Shown here: one piece after another, positions 23,526 through 32,089 of the stretch
Layout of the letters: each line of letters opens with the position of its first letter
Position numbering within the stretch: the first letter of the stretch is position 1
Source of the DNA: JABFRZ01 sp036376275
GTDB lineage: Bacteria; Planctomycetota; UBA1135; GCA-002686595
Reading direction: 5' to 3'
NCBI GenBank assembly: GCA_036376275.1
Contig: DASVAP010000257.1
Span: forward strand, 1 to 48,001
Length of the DNA stretch: 48,001 nt
Notes under the pieces: generated by a model
What the model was told of the DNA's origin: nothing
What the model saw: only the letters and a program-made list of their open reading frames with translations
Database searches by the model: none
Translations under genes and position numbers: made by a program

Positions 23526-24866
23526 ATGTTCGCCGAGCACCGCCAGCGCTTCCTCGCCCGGCTCGCGGCCGAGGACGCCGCCGCCATCGTCCCGACCGGG
23601 GCAGCGCGGATCCGCAACCACGACAGCGAGTACCGCTTCCGCCCGCGCAGCGACTTCTGGTGGCTGACCGGCTTCCGCGAGCCGGACGCGGTGCTGGTGC
23701 TGCTCCCCCACCACGCCGAGGCGCGCAGCGTGCTGTTCCTCAACGAGAAGGACCGCGAGGTGGAGACCTGGACCGGCCGGCGCCTGGGGGTGGCCGACGC
23801 GCCGCGCGTCCTGGGCGTGGAGCGCGCCTACCCGCGCGCCGAGCTGTGGACGCGCCTGGCGGAGCTGCTGCCGGGCCACGCGCGCATCGTCCACGCCTTC
23901 GGCGAGGACGCGGCCTTCGAGCGCGAGCTGCTGGACACCGTCGCGACCCTGCAACGCCGCGGGCGCAGCACGCAGGTGCTGCCGCGCCAGTGGGTCGAGC
24001 CGGCCGAGTGGCTGCACGAGCTGCGCCTGGTCAAGGACGAGCACGAGCTCGAGTGCATGCGCGCCGCCGCGCGCGTCTCGGTCGAGGCCCACCGCGCGCT
24101 GATGCGCGCGGCCCGGCCCGGAGTGAACGAGCGCGAGCTCGACGCCCTGCTCGACTACACCTTCCGCAAGCAGGGCGGCACGGGTGCCGCCTACGGCAAC
24201 ATCGTGGCCGGCGGCGCGAACGCCTGCATCCTGCACTACCACGAGAACGACCGGCCGCTCGTGCGTGGCGAGCTGTGCCTGGTCGACGCCGGCTGCGAGT
24301 GGGACTTCTACGCCAGCGACGTGACGCGCACCTTCCCGGTCGGCGGGCGCTTCTCGGCCGAGCAGCGCGCGCTGTACGAGGTCGTGCTGGCGGCCGAGCG
24401 CCGTGCGCTCGAGGTCGTGCGCCCGGGGGCCACGCAGGACGACGTCCACGCGGCCGCGCTGGAGGTCCTGGTCGACGGGCTGCTGAGGCTGGGGCTCCTC
24501 GCCGGCACGCGCGCGTCGGTGCTGGAGGAGAAGAGCTACCGGCGCTTCTACATGCATCGCACCGGCCACTGGCTGGGCCTCGACGTGCACGACTGCGGTC
24601 TCTACGCGCTGGGCGGCAAGCCGCGCCCCTTCGTGCCGGGCATGGTGACGACCGTCGAGCCGGGCCTGTACGTCGCGCCGGACGACGAGACGGTCGAGCC
24701 GCGCTGGCGCGGGATCGGCATCCGCATCGAGGACGACTGCCTGGTCACGGCCGAGGGCCACGAGGTCCTGACCCGCGATCTGCCCACCGATCCGGACGAG
24801 ATCGAGGCCCTGTGCAGCCTCGCGCCCGGGGGCACGCGCGAGCCGGCCGGGGCGACGCGATCCTGA
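23526..24866 (+). CDS. pepP: Xaa-Pro aminopeptidase (aminopeptidase P, M24B)
   Basis: This 446-aa cytoplasmic enzyme releases N-terminal residues before proline. The N-terminal AMP_N domain (about 1-130) carries NHDSEYRFRPRSDFWWLTGF, a hallmark of PepP. The C-terminal pita-bread fold shows the five dinuclear-metal ligands: D254 (VDAGCE), D265 (SDVTRTF), H348 (HRTGHWLGLDVHD), E378 (TTVEPGLY) and E402 (RIEDDC). Length matches E. coli PepP (441 aa). The start is ATG 23526. The gene lies 45 bp before a membrane-protein gene in the same direction, with no obvious functional link. Confidence 0.95.
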   Translation: MFAEHRQRFLARLAAEDAAAIVPTGAARIRNHDSEYRFRPRSDFWWLTGFREPDAVLVLLPHHAEARSVLFLNEKDREVETWTGRRLGVADAPRVLGVERAYPRAELWTRLAELLPGHARIVHAFGEDAAFERELLDTVATLQRRGRSTQVLPRQWVEPAEWLHELRLVKDEHELECMRAAARVSVEAHRALMRAARPGVNERELDALLDYTFRKQGGTGAAYGNIVAGGANACILHYHENDRPLVRGELCLVDAGCEWDFYASDVTRTFPVGGRFSAEQRALYEVVLAAERRALEVVRPGATQDDVHAAALEVLVDGLLRLGLLAGTRASVLEEKSYRRFYMHRTGHWLGLDVHDCGLYALGGKPRPFVPGMVTTVEPGLYVAPDDETVEPRWRGIGIRIEDDCLVTAEGHEVLTRDLPTDPDEIEALCSLAPGGTREPAGATRS

Positions 24867-24911
24867 CCCGGGCTTGAAAAGACCGGGCGCGAGCGGCGCA
24901 CTACGCGCGCC

Positions 24912-25883
24912 GTGTCCCTGCTCCTCGGCCACCCGCACGACCGTCTCTCGCTGGCTCGCTCGGTCGACGCCCTGGCCGAGGCCGCGCGGCGCGCCGGGCG
25001 CCCCAGCGCGCTGTGGCTGATCGGGATCGTCTACCCGAGCCTGAACCTGAACCTCGACCTCGTGCGCGGCGTCCTGGCGATGGCCGAGCAGTTCAGCGGC
25101 ATCGAGCTGCCCCTGGCGGGCGAGATGGGCGGCTTCGTGCGCCTGTTCGTGCCCGGGCTGCCGGCCCTGGGGAGCGACGGCGAGAGCGAGCTCGGGCCGG
25201 TCCTGGCGCTGCTGCCGCTGGTGCTGCTCCTGTGCCGGCCGATCGTGGGCCTGGCGCGCGTCTCCGACCCGCTCTACGTCGCGCCCGGGCTCGAGCAGCC
25301 CGTCGAGCTGCGCGCCGAGGGCTCGAGCGTGCAGGGCGCACGCGAGCCGGGCCTGCGCCGCCTGTGGCAGGAGGGCCGCGGGCTGGCCGTGGTCGCCTTC
25401 GGCCTGTGGAGCACGCTGCTGCTGCTGCTCTTCGGGGCCATGCTGGTCCTGATCGGGCCCGTGGTGGCCTTCCTGAAGCTGTTCGGCCTGGCGCGCTTCT
25501 CGCCGCTCACCGCCGGGCTGATCCTGCCGGCGCTGCTGCTGGTCCTGGCCTACGCCGCCGTCCTGATGGTGCTGAACCAGCTCGCGCTGCACAGCCTGGC
25601 CCACAACCGCCGCGGCGTGGCCTCGGCCCTGGCCCACGCCTGGCGCCTGGTGCGCGCCTCGCCGCTGGGCGCCCTGCGCGCGACCCTGGTGGACTTCGTC
25701 CTGTTCCTCTCGGTGCTGTTCGTGAGCGGCATCCTCGCCCCGGGCGCCCTGCGCAACACGCCGCTCCTGCTCGTCGTCCTGGCCCTCAACGGCTTCGCCG
25801 GCGTGACCCGCGCCGGCTACTGGGCCCGCATCTACCGCGCCCTGGGCGGCCTGAGCTCGGCCGACAAGGTGCCGGGGCTCTGA
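24912..25883 (+). CDS. Polytopic membrane protein of unknown function
   Basis: This 323-aa protein starts at GTG 24912. Hydrophobic segments are seen near 65-80, 90-112 (VLALLPLVLLLCRPIVGLA), 155-190 (LWSTLLLLLFGAMLVLIGPVV), 195-225 (LILPALLLVLAYAAVLMVL) and 260-290. The segment NQLALHSLAHNRRGVASALAHAWRLVR, taken in two parts, looks like an amphipathic cytoplasmic loop. This resembles the uncharacterised multi-helix 'DUF975/glycerophosphoryl diester phosphodiesterase membrane' type of protein, but I cannot assign a family. The 45 bp after pepP contain no obvious terminator, so cotranscription is possible. Confidence 0.75.
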   Translation: MSLLLGHPHDRLSLARSVDALAEAARRAGRPSALWLIGIVYPSLNLNLDLVRGVLAMAEQFSGIELPLAGEMGGFVRLFVPGLPALGSDGESELGPVLALLPLVLLLCRPIVGLARVSDPLYVAPGLEQPVELRAEGSSVQGAREPGLRRLWQEGRGLAVVAFGLWSTLLLLLFGAMLVLIGPVVAFLKLFGLARFSPLTAGLILPALLLVLAYAAVLMVLNQLALHSLAHNRRGVASALAHAWRLVRASPLGALRATLVDFVLFLSVLFVSGILAPGALRNTPLLLVVLALNGFAGVTRAGYWARIYRALGGLSSADKVPGL

Positions 25884-25931
25884 CCTGGGCTGATCGAGGC
25901 CGACGCGGCCGCCGGAAGCCGCGCGAGGAGG

Positions 25932-26007
25932 TGGTGAGCGCACCAGGGATCGAACCTGGGACCTACTGGTTAAAAGCCAGTTGCTCTACCGGCTGAGCTA
26001 TGCGCCC
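25932..26007 (-). tRNA. tRNA-Lys (UUU)
   Basis: The minus-strand sequence starts GGGCGCATAGCTCAG and ends in an encoded CCA. Acceptor arms GGGCGCA/TGCGCTC, the D-arm GCTCAGCCGGTAGAGC, the anticodon loop CTTTTAA in the stem ACTGG/CCAGT and the T-arm CCAGGTTCGATCCCTGG are all canonical. The anticodon is TTT. Confidence 0.97.
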
Positions 26008-26039
26008 ACGGGCCGTCCCGTCGGACGGCGAGGGCGGGG

Positions 26040-26068
26040 AGGATACGGTCGCGGGGGGAGCGAGGCAA
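26040..26068 (-). promoter_or_regulatory. Sigma70-type promoter of tRNA-Lys
   Basis: On the minus strand TTGCCT (26068-26063), a 17-nt spacer and TATCCT (26045-26040) lie 32 nt upstream of the mature tRNA. The geometry matches the tRNA-Glu promoter. Confidence 0.75.
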
Positions 26069-26102
26069 GCGGGTGGAAGGCGGGGGCGCGCGGAGCGCGC
26101 GC

Positions 26103-26144
26103 CCGGGCTCGAGCCCGAACGCGCGCGGCCCGAGGCGCGCGTTC
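26103..26144 (-). terminator. Hairpins at the end of the rpsB-tsf-pyrH-frr operon
   Basis: GAACGCGCGC (26117-26126) and GCGCGCGTTC (26135-26144) form a perfect 10-bp stem with an 8-nt loop that begins inside the frr stop codon. It is followed by the palindrome CGGGCTCGAGCCCG (26103-26116). No T-run follows, so termination may depend on Rho or on the structure alone. Confidence 0.55.
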
Positions 26145-26703
26145 AGACCTGCTCGATCTCCGTGACCTTGGCCTTCTGGGTGTCGTCGACCTTCTTCTCG
26201 TACTCCTTCAGGAGGTCCTGGACCTGGGTCTGGAGCTTCTTGTGCTCGTCCTCGGTCAGGCCGCCATCCTTGGAGAGGCCGTCGACGTGCTTGTTCAGGT
26301 CGCGGCGCGAGTTGCGCAGCGAGATGCGCGCCTCCTCGCACATCTCCTTGACCTTGGCGGCGTACTTCTGGCGCTGCTCGCCCGAGAGCGGCGGCAGGGT
26401 GATGCGCAGGACCTTGCCGTCGTTCTGGGGCGAGGCGCCGAGGTCGGCCTGGGAGACGGCCTTGATCAGCTCCTTCAGCATCGAGCCGTCGAAGGGCTTG
26501 ATCAGGATCTGGCGCGGCTCGGGGATCGAGATCTGGGCCATCTGGCCGATGGGCGTGGGCGTGCCGTAGTAGTCGACGCGCAGGCCCTCGACCAGCGCGG
26601 TCGAGGCGCGCCCGGTGCGGATCTTCTTGAGCTGGTCGCGCAGGTGCGTCAGGGCCTTCTCGAAGCGCGCGCGGCCGTCGTCCAGGACTGCATGGGTGCT
26701 CAT
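26143..26703 (-). CDS. frr: Ribosome recycling factor
   Basis: This 186-aa RRF splits post-termination ribosomes together with EF-G. Family motifs are clear: LKKIRTGRASTALVEGLRVDYYGT (in two parts), PIGQMAQISIPEPRQILIKPFD, GKVLRITLPPLSGEQRQ and a coiled C-terminal domain ending KKVDDTQKAKVTEIEQV. Length equals the usual 185. The start is ATG 26703, chosen because AGGAG (26714-26710) lies 6 nt upstream within pyrH. The ATG overlaps the pyrH TGA (ATGA), so translation is probably coupled. It is the last gene of the rpsB operon. Confidence 0.98.
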   Translation of the reverse strand: MSTHAVLDDGRARFEKALTHLRDQLKKIRTGRASTALVEGLRVDYYGTPTPIGQMAQISIPEPRQILIKPFDGSMLKELIKAVSQADLGASPQNDGKVLRITLPPLSGEQRQKYAAKVKEMCEEARISLRNSRRDLNKHVDGLSKDGGLTEDEHKKLQTQVQDLLKEYEKKVDDTQKAKVTEIEQV

Positions 26704-27416
26704 GTTTCGCTCCTGATGGTCGTGCCGAGGGGCTCGCCCTTCACGACACGCTCGATGTTGCCTTCCACGAAGAGATCGAAGACCACCACGGGCAGGCGGT
26801 TCTCCATGCACAGGGTGATCGCGGTGCCGTCCATGACCTTCAGGCGCCGCTCGAGCACCTGCATGTAGGTCAGGGCGACGTAGCGCTCGGCCTTCCGGTC
26901 CTTCTTGGGGTCGGCGCTGTAGACCCCGTCGACCTTGGTGGCCTTGAGCAGCACCTCGCAGCCGAGCTCGGCCGCGCGCAGGGCGGCGGCCGTGTCGGTC
27001 GTGAAGAAGGGGTTGCCGGTGCCGCCCGCCAGCAGGACGACGCGGCCCTGCTCGAGGTGCGCCAGCGCGCGGCGGCGCACGAAAGGCTCGGCCACCTGGC
27101 GGATCTCGAGGGCCGTCATCACGCGCGTCTCGAGGCCGTGCTCCTCGATCGCGTTGGAGAGCGCCAGGGCGTTGATCACCGTGCCCAGCATGCCCATGTA
27201 GTCGGCGCTGGCCCGGTGCGCGCCGCTCTGGCTGAAGGTCGCGCCGCGCAGGATGTTGCCGCCGCCGACGACGATCGCGGTCTCGACGCCCTGGCGCGCG
27301 ACGCGCGCAACCTGGCGCGCGATCGAGCCCACGGCGCCGGGGTCGATCCCGTGCCCGCGCTCGGGATCTCCGAGGGCCTCGCCGGAGAGCTTGAGGAGCA
27401 CGCGCTGGTAGCTCAT
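26700..27416 (-). CDS. pyrH: Uridylate (UMP) kinase
   Basis: This 238-aa hexameric UMP kinase of the amino-acid-kinase fold converts UMP to UDP. Seen are RVLLKLSGEALGD (ATP site), IVVGGGNILRG, ADYMGMLGTVINALAL, LAGGTGNPFFTTDTAAALRAAE (in two parts), LLKATKVDGVYSADPKKD and the C-terminal MDGTAITLCMEN. I start at ATG 27416 (MSYQRVLLKLSG) to match family length; an in-frame ATG 27434 would add six residues. The gene sits between tsf and frr in the order conserved across most bacteria. Confidence 0.97.
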   Translation of the reverse strand: MSYQRVLLKLSGEALGDPERGHGIDPGAVGSIARQVARVARQGVETAIVVGGGNILRGATFSQSGAHRASADYMGMLGTVINALALSNAIEEHGLETRVMTALEIRQVAEPFVRRRALAHLEQGRVVLLAGGTGNPFFTTDTAAALRAAELGCEVLLKATKVDGVYSADPKKDRKAERYVALTYMQVLERRLKVMDGTAITLCMENRLPVVVFDLFVEGNIERVVKGEPLGTTIRSET

Positions 27417-27492
27417 CGGTCGAGCAGCGTGCACGGCCTGCCGCCGCGTTGCAAGGGGCCGGAGCCGGCGGGCGCGCCCCCCGGCCGGCGCC

Positions 27493-28356
27493 TCAGGTGC
27501 CGAGGTGGACGCGCTGGAACGCCCGGATCTTCGCGTCGGCGCCGAGGACCTTGGCGAGGGCCTGCTGCACGCTCTGCTTGTCGTCCAGGATCCAGGGCTG
27601 CTCCGCCAGGCAGTGCAGCGCGAAGAAGGCGTTCAGGCGCCCGGTGACCATCTTCTCGCGCACGCCCTCGGGCTTGGACTTCATGTCGTCGGCCGCCAGG
27701 ATCACGGCGCGCTCGCGCTCGATCTCGGCCGCGGGCACGTCCTCGCGGTTGGCGTAGGTCGGGCGGAAGACGACGACGTGCTGGCACAGGTTCTTGAGCA
27801 CGTCGGCGGCCTTGCCGGCCTCGACCTGGGTCGCGACGGCCGCGATGGCGGCCTGCTTGTGGTCGTGGTGCACGTAGGTGCCGACCTGCCCCTGCGGGCA
27901 CTCCAGGCGCACGCAGTTCGTGATGCGCGTGTTCTCGCCGAACACGCCCACGATCTCCTGCAGCACCTGGCGGATCGGCGCGCCCTCGCCGTGCAGGCGC
28001 TGGTCGAGGATCGACCGCGCACCGCCCTCGAGCCCGGTCGGGTCCTGGCTGGCCACGTGCCTGGCGAGGTCCGCAGCGAAGGCCTCGAAGCGCTCCGACT
28101 TGGCCAGGAAGTCCGTCTCGCAGGCCAGCCCCACCAGGTGCCCGCGGCGGCCGTCCGGCTGGCGCACGGCGAACACGCGCCCCTCGGCGGTGGAGCGCTC
28201 GGCCTTCTTGGCGCTGGCCTTCAGGCCCTGCAGGCGCAGGTGGTCCTCGGCCGCCCGCATGTCGCCCTTGGCGACGTCGAGGGCCTTCTTGCACTCCATC
28301 ATGCCTGCGCCGGTGCGGTCGCGCAGGTCGCGGACCATCTGGGTCGTGATTTCCAT
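27493..28356 (-). CDS. tsf: Translation elongation factor Ts
   Basis: This 287-aa nucleotide-exchange factor for EF-Tu has an N-terminal UBA-like domain MVRDLRDRTGAGMMECKKAL, then GLKASAKKAERSTAEG and CETDFLAKSERF, the contact region for EF-Tu. It also has the duplicated core with IERERAVILAADDM (normally IAKEREI...) and the C-terminal QPWILDDKQSVQQAL. The start is ATG 28356. It follows rpsB by 99 bp in the classical operon. Length is close to E. coli Ts (283 aa). Confidence 0.97.
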   Translation of the reverse strand: MEITTQMVRDLRDRTGAGMMECKKALDVAKGDMRAAEDHLRLQGLKASAKKAERSTAEGRVFAVRQPDGRRGHLVGLACETDFLAKSERFEAFAADLARHVASQDPTGLEGGARSILDQRLHGEGAPIRQVLQEIVGVFGENTRITNCVRLECPQGQVGTYVHHDHKQAAIAAVATQVEAGKAADVLKNLCQHVVVFRPTYANREDVPAAEIERERAVILAADDMKSKPEGVREKMVTGRLNAFFALHCLAEQPWILDDKQSVQQALAKVLGADAKIRAFQRVHLGT

Positions 28357-28455
28357 GGCGGTTCGAGAGCGACGGTTCGGTAGCGGTCGGTGGGTCGGGA
28401 CGAGGAACGAGCGCGCACGGGCGGGCGGACCGCGCGGGCGCGACGGGAGCCGGCG

Positions 28456-29358
28456 CTACTCGCGCGGCGCCTCGGCGGGCTCCGGCGCGGGGACGCGCGG
28501 GCCGCCGCGGACCTCGGGCTCGGCGTCGTCCAGCCCCGTCTCCTCGCTCGAGCCCAGGCCCGGCATGGCCCGCACGGGACGCGGCAGCGTGCGCTGGCGC
28601 GTCGGGCGCGGCTCGTCGGACACGGGCTGGTCGGCCGTGCGCTCGGCGGCGCCGGTGGCGGCCATGCGCTCGCGGTGCGTGGCGGCGCCCTCCTCGACCG
28701 CCTTGACCAGCGTCTCGACCAGGAGGCGCACGGAGCGCAGCGCGTCGTCGTTGCCGGGGATGACGATGTCGATGCCGTCCGGATCGCAGTCCGTGTCGAG
28801 GATGCCGATCACGACCAGGCCCATCTTCTTGGCCTCGCGCACGGCGTTGTCCTCGCGGCTCGGATCGATGATCACGATCGCGCCCGGGATCGAGGTCATC
28901 TCGCGGATGCCCGCCAGGTTGCGCGTGATCTTGCGCTGCTCGCGGCGCAGCGAGGACAGCACCTTCTTGGAGTACTGGCCCGCGGCGCCGGTCTCGGCCA
29001 GCGTCTCGAGCTCCTCGAGCCGCCGCAGCCGGCTGCGGATGACCGAGAAGTTGGTCAGCGTGCCGCCGATCCAGCGCTCGGTGACGACCGGCATCCCGGT
29101 GCGCTCGCCGGCCTCGGCGATCACGCCCTTGATCTGGCGCTTGGTACCGACCCAGAGGATCTGGCTGCCCTCGGCGACGGTGTGGTAGAGGAAGTTCTGC
29201 GCGCGGATGAGGCCCCGGAGCGTCTCGCGGAGCTCGATCACGTGGATCTGGTTCCGGCGCCCGTGGATGAAGGGGACCATCTTCGGATTCCACCGCGACA
29301 CGCGGCATCCGAAGTGCACTCCGGCGTCGATCAGTTGCTGGACGGTGAGGGTTTCCAT
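28456..29358 (-). CDS. rpsB: 30S ribosomal protein S2, with extended C-terminus
   Basis: This 300-aa S2 starts at ATG 29358. The core is unmistakable: QQLIDAGVHFGCRVSRWNPKM, FIHGRRNQIHVIEL, LWVGTKRQIKGVIAE, RWIGGTLTNFSVI, GAIVIIDPSREDNAVREA and DIVIPGNDDALRSVRLL. E. coli S2 has 241 residues; here a tail of about 65 residues, rich in Pro, Glu and Arg, follows the usual end near 232. No Shine-Dalgarno is visible. It heads the operon rpsB-tsf-pyrH-frr. Confidence 0.97.
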   Translation of the reverse strand: METLTVQQLIDAGVHFGCRVSRWNPKMVPFIHGRRNQIHVIELRETLRGLIRAQNFLYHTVAEGSQILWVGTKRQIKGVIAEAGERTGMPVVTERWIGGTLTNFSVIRSRLRRLEELETLAETGAAGQYSKKVLSSLRREQRKITRNLAGIREMTSIPGAIVIIDPSREDNAVREAKKMGLVVIGILDTDCDPDGIDIVIPGNDDALRSVRLLVETLVKAVEEGAATHRERMAATGAAERTADQPVSDEPRPTRQRTLPRPVRAMPGLGSSEETGLDDAEPEVRGGPRVPAPEPAEAPRE

Positions 29359-29670
29359 TAGGACGGGGGAAAGCTCGTCCGCCGGCGACGACCGGGCCAC
29401 GCCACGACGACGGGCCTCGGGTCTCCGGATCGAGACGAGACCCCGGCCGCCGCGGGGGAGACGCGCTCCGCACACCGGCTGCCGGGAATACGAGGGAGGA
29501 AAAGTGTAGCGACGACCCCGCGGGAGTTCCATCGTGCAGCCCGCCTCCCGGGTGCCCGGAGCGCGCAGGACCGGCCGCCGCGCACGCCGGGCCCGCCCCC
29601 CGAAAAGCAAGCTGGTATCATCCCCTGGGGGACTGCCCCCTCCCTCCTGGGAGCACCGAGACCCGCACCC
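29359..29670. other. 312-bp divergent intergenic region of rpsB and the diguanylate cyclase gene
   Basis: On the minus strand TACACT (29508-29503) could be the rpsB -10, giving a leader of about 140 nt that might fold for S2 autoregulation. On the plus strand TATCAT (29616-29621), 49 nt before ATG 29671, could serve the GGDEF gene; the block AAAAGCAAGCTGGTATCAT is unusually AT-rich for this genome. A CCCTGGGGGACTGCCCCC block follows and may form a short hairpin in that leader. No coding frame was recognised. Confidence 0.4.
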
Positions 29671-30624
29671 ATGCCCCGCGAGCCCGAGCGCATCCTCGTC
29701 GCCGACCACCGCGGCGGGGAGCTGGAGGCGCGCGCCCGCTTCCTGGGCAGCCGCGCCTTCGAGGTCGAGCGCAGCGGCTCCCTGCGCGAGACGGTGCGCC
29801 GGATCGGGGCCCAGCGCCCGGCCCTGATCCTGTTCGAGCCCATGACCCGCAGCGGCGAGGAGGAGCTGGCCGCCCTGGACCTGGCGCGCGGCGAGGTGCC
29901 GCTGCTGCTGCAGTGCGACCGCACCGACCGCGAGGCGCCCCAGCGCGCCGGCCGGGCCCTCCAGGGCGGGGCCTGGGACCTCTTCTTCCGCGACGCCCCC
30001 GACGAGGAGCTCGAGCTGCGCGTCCGGCGCCTGTTCGAGCAGGCCGCCCTGCTGCGCGAGCGCGACGCCCTGCGCCACGCGGCCTCCCACGACGACCGCA
30101 CCGACCTCCTGCGCCCGAAGTCCTTCCAGGAGCGCCTGGAGGAGCACTTCTCCGCCGCCCACCGCCACCAGCTCGAGCTGGCCCTGGTGCTGATCGACCT
30201 CGACAAGTTCGGCGCGATCAACAAGCGCCACGATCACACCGTGGGCGACGCCATCATCGCCAAGGTGGGCGAGGTGATCCGCCGCAACCTGCGCACGGAG
30301 GACGTGGCCGGGCGCCTGGGGGGCGACGAGTTCGCCGTGCTGCTGCCCTACACGGGCAAGCTGAACGCCGCCAGCGTCGTCAGTCGCCTGCGCGCCGCCA
30401 TCGCGAAGCTCTCGGGGCGCGTCGAGGGCGCGCGCGAGGAGGTCCCGGTCAGCGCCAGCATCGGCTTCGAGACCTTCGACGGCGGTGACCTCGACTCGCT
30501 CGAGACCCTGCGCCGCCACGCCGAGGTCGCCCTGCGCCTGGCCAAGGCGCGCGGCGGCAACCAGGCGATCTACTTCCGCAAGCCGCCCGCCGAGGAATCG
30601 AGCTCGCTGGCGGAGGCGCGCTGA
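29671..30624 (+). CDS. Diguanylate cyclase (GGDEF) with degenerate receiver domain
   Basis: This 317-aa cytoplasmic protein starts at ATG 29671. Residues about 6-125 have a response-regulator-like fold (RILVADHRGGELEAR, PALILFEPMTRSG), but the phospho-accepting Asp position is Glu 56 (FEP instead of LDx). The GGDEF domain (about 145-305) has DLDKFGAINKRHDHTVGDAII (two parts) and the active-site GGDEF at 217-221. RTED at 208-211, five residues before GGDEF, is a complete inhibitory I-site, so product feedback is expected. The enzyme makes cyclic di-GMP from GTP. No histidine kinase or PilZ gene is adjacent. A Glu at the acceptor site may mimic phosphorylation and keep the enzyme active (inference). 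Confidence 0.92.
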   Translation: MPREPERILVADHRGGELEARARFLGSRAFEVERSGSLRETVRRIGAQRPALILFEPMTRSGEEELAALDLARGEVPLLLQCDRTDREAPQRAGRALQGGAWDLFFRDAPDEELELRVRRLFEQAALLRERDALRHAASHDDRTDLLRPKSFQERLEEHFSAAHRHQLELALVLIDLDKFGAINKRHDHTVGDAIIAKVGEVIRRNLRTEDVAGRLGGDEFAVLLPYTGKLNAASVVSRLRAAIAKLSGRVEGAREEVPVSASIGFETFDGGDLDSLETLRRHAEVALRLAKARGGNQAIYFRKPPAEESSSLAEAR

Positions 30625-30652
30625 GGCGTCGCACCGCTCCGCCACCCCGCGC

Positions 30653-31855
30653 TCAGCGCACCAGCAGCAGCTCCAGCCAGTCCGCCCGATCGCCAGCGAA
30701 GTCGCCAGCCGGGTCCACCTCCAGCACGAGCTCGCGCGCGCCCGCGAGGGCCAGCGCCGGCAGCACCAGCGGAGCCTCGCCGCCCTGCACGACCGGGCTC
30801 TCCCACAGCAGCTTCTCGTCGGCCCACAGCCGGAACACGACGCTGCCGCGCGCCGCGCGCGGGAAGAGGCGCGTGGAGTCGTCGATCGCCACGCTGCCGC
30901 GCAGCGCGCGCGCAGGCGGGTCGAGCGCGAAGGTCAGCCGGCTGGGCGCGTGCACGCCGAGCCCGCGCGCGTAGGTCCGCCCCGCGGCGACGAGCGGCCC
31001 CCCCGCCACGTTCGCGTCGCGCCGGTGCGGCCACAGCATGCCGAGCTCGTCGCCGAAGGGGGCACCACGGCCGCTCTCGGCCAGCGGCGCGAGGTCGGAG
31101 AGATAGCTCAGCCGTCCGTCGGCCACCAGCAGCTCGGACAGGGCCCCGAGCGGCAGCGCGACCTCGGTGCGCCCGCCCAGGACGACGCGGCAGTGCTCGC
31201 GCTCGAGGCGCACGAGCCCGGCCCGCAGGCGCCCGCCCGCAGTCCCCGCGAAGGTGAGCTGCACGGGCACCTCGGCGGCGACCGGCGCGGTCGCGCCGGA
31301 GAGGCTCTCGACGAACAGCGCCGCGACCTCGGCCCAGGGCGTCGTGCGCGAGCCGAGCACGCTGTCGAAGCGCACCCCGTCGGCCGCGAAGCCCTCGACC
31401 GTCCCGTCGACGGGCTCGATCGCGCCGGTCAGGCGGTACAGCCGGTCGCCCTCGGGCGCGGGCGTGAAGGTCGCGAGGGCGGCCTCGGGAACGCCCTCGA
31501 GCGCGACCAGGCTGGCCAGGTCGTCGATCGCGACGGGCACCACGACGCCCCCCGCCAGCTCGAGCTCCAGCACCTCGCCCGACCCGCCGCGCACGCGCCC
31601 GCCCAGGACGTCGCCGCCGACCAGCGTCAGGCGCATGCGCGGCGCCGGGTCGTCCGCGGCCGGCGGCAGCGCGAAGCCCTCCGGCCGCACGATCCACACG
31701 CCCTTCGTGCGCGGGTCCGCCAGCGGCAGGTCGGCCGGGTCGAGCAGGCCGCGCCGCCCCTCGAGGTCCTCGGTGGCGAGACGCGGCGTGGCGCCCTCGG
31801 CGCCGGTCTGGGGGAACGCGGCGGGAGCGAGCGAGAGGAGCAGCGCGAGCAGCAT
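30653..31855 (-). CDS. Secreted NPCBM-domain protein
   Basis: This 400-aa protein starts at ATG 31855 (GTG 31867 is possible) with signal MLLALLLSLAPAAFPQ. The N-terminal two-thirds is beta-rich, with short repeats of the type 'RLTLVGGDVLGGRVRG' and 'VQLTFAGTAGGRLRAG' that resemble each other. The C-terminus (about 255-400) matches the NPCBM carbohydrate-binding fold: RTYARGLGVHAPSRLTFAL, LRGSVAIDDS, GSVVFRLWADEKLLWESPV and LVLEVDPAGD with the final W-L-E-L-L-L. NPCBM modules bind galactose-type sugars in glycosidases and also occur in many planctomycete surface proteins. No hydrolase domain is present. It converges with the GGDEF gene (28 bp). Confidence 0.8.
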   Translation of the reverse strand: MLLALLLSLAPAAFPQTGAEGATPRLATEDLEGRRGLLDPADLPLADPRTKGVWIVRPEGFALPPAADDPAPRMRLTLVGGDVLGGRVRGGSGEVLELELAGGVVVPVAIDDLASLVALEGVPEAALATFTPAPEGDRLYRLTGAIEPVDGTVEGFAADGVRFDSVLGSRTTPWAEVAALFVESLSGATAPVAAEVPVQLTFAGTAGGRLRAGLVRLEREHCRVVLGGRTEVALPLGALSELLVADGRLSYLSDLAPLAESGRGAPFGDELGMLWPHRRDANVAGGPLVAAGRTYARGLGVHAPSRLTFALDPPARALRGSVAIDDSTRLFPRAARGSVVFRLWADEKLLWESPVVQGGEAPLVLPALALAGARELVLEVDPAGDFAGDRADWLELLLVR

Positions 31856-32089
31856 CGTCGCGCCCACTATCCCCTCTCGCGCGCCTCCGGGACAGCCCGC
31901 TGCCAGTTCGACAGAGCGCCGATCACAGCCCGAATGCGGCTGCCAAAAGGACAGCCGAGCGGCTCGATTCCCCCCTCCACGGACCCGCAGAACGCGGTTC
32001 CGGGCCGCGGCACCCTTCTTGCGATCGCGCGCGGCCCGTCCCCCCAGAGATCCCCTATCCACCGACGCTCACGGAGGAGCCCGTAGCCC
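31856..32089. other. Divergent intergenic region upstream of groEL1
   Basis: These 234 bp separate the NPCBM gene from the chaperone operon. I looked for a CIRCE element (TTAGCACTC-N9-GAGTGCTAA) and a sigma32-like CTTGAA/CCCCAT pair and see neither. CCCCTATCC at 32052-32060 is the only hint of a -10. GGAGGAG (32072-32078) lies 11 nt before ATG 32090 as a possible ribosome site. Confidence 0.35.

Noticed and set aside
31856..32089. CIRCE/HrcA operator or groES gene upstream of groEL1
   Set aside because: No TTAGCACTC-N9-GAGTGCTAA-like inverted repeat and no small frame with GroES motifs was found.
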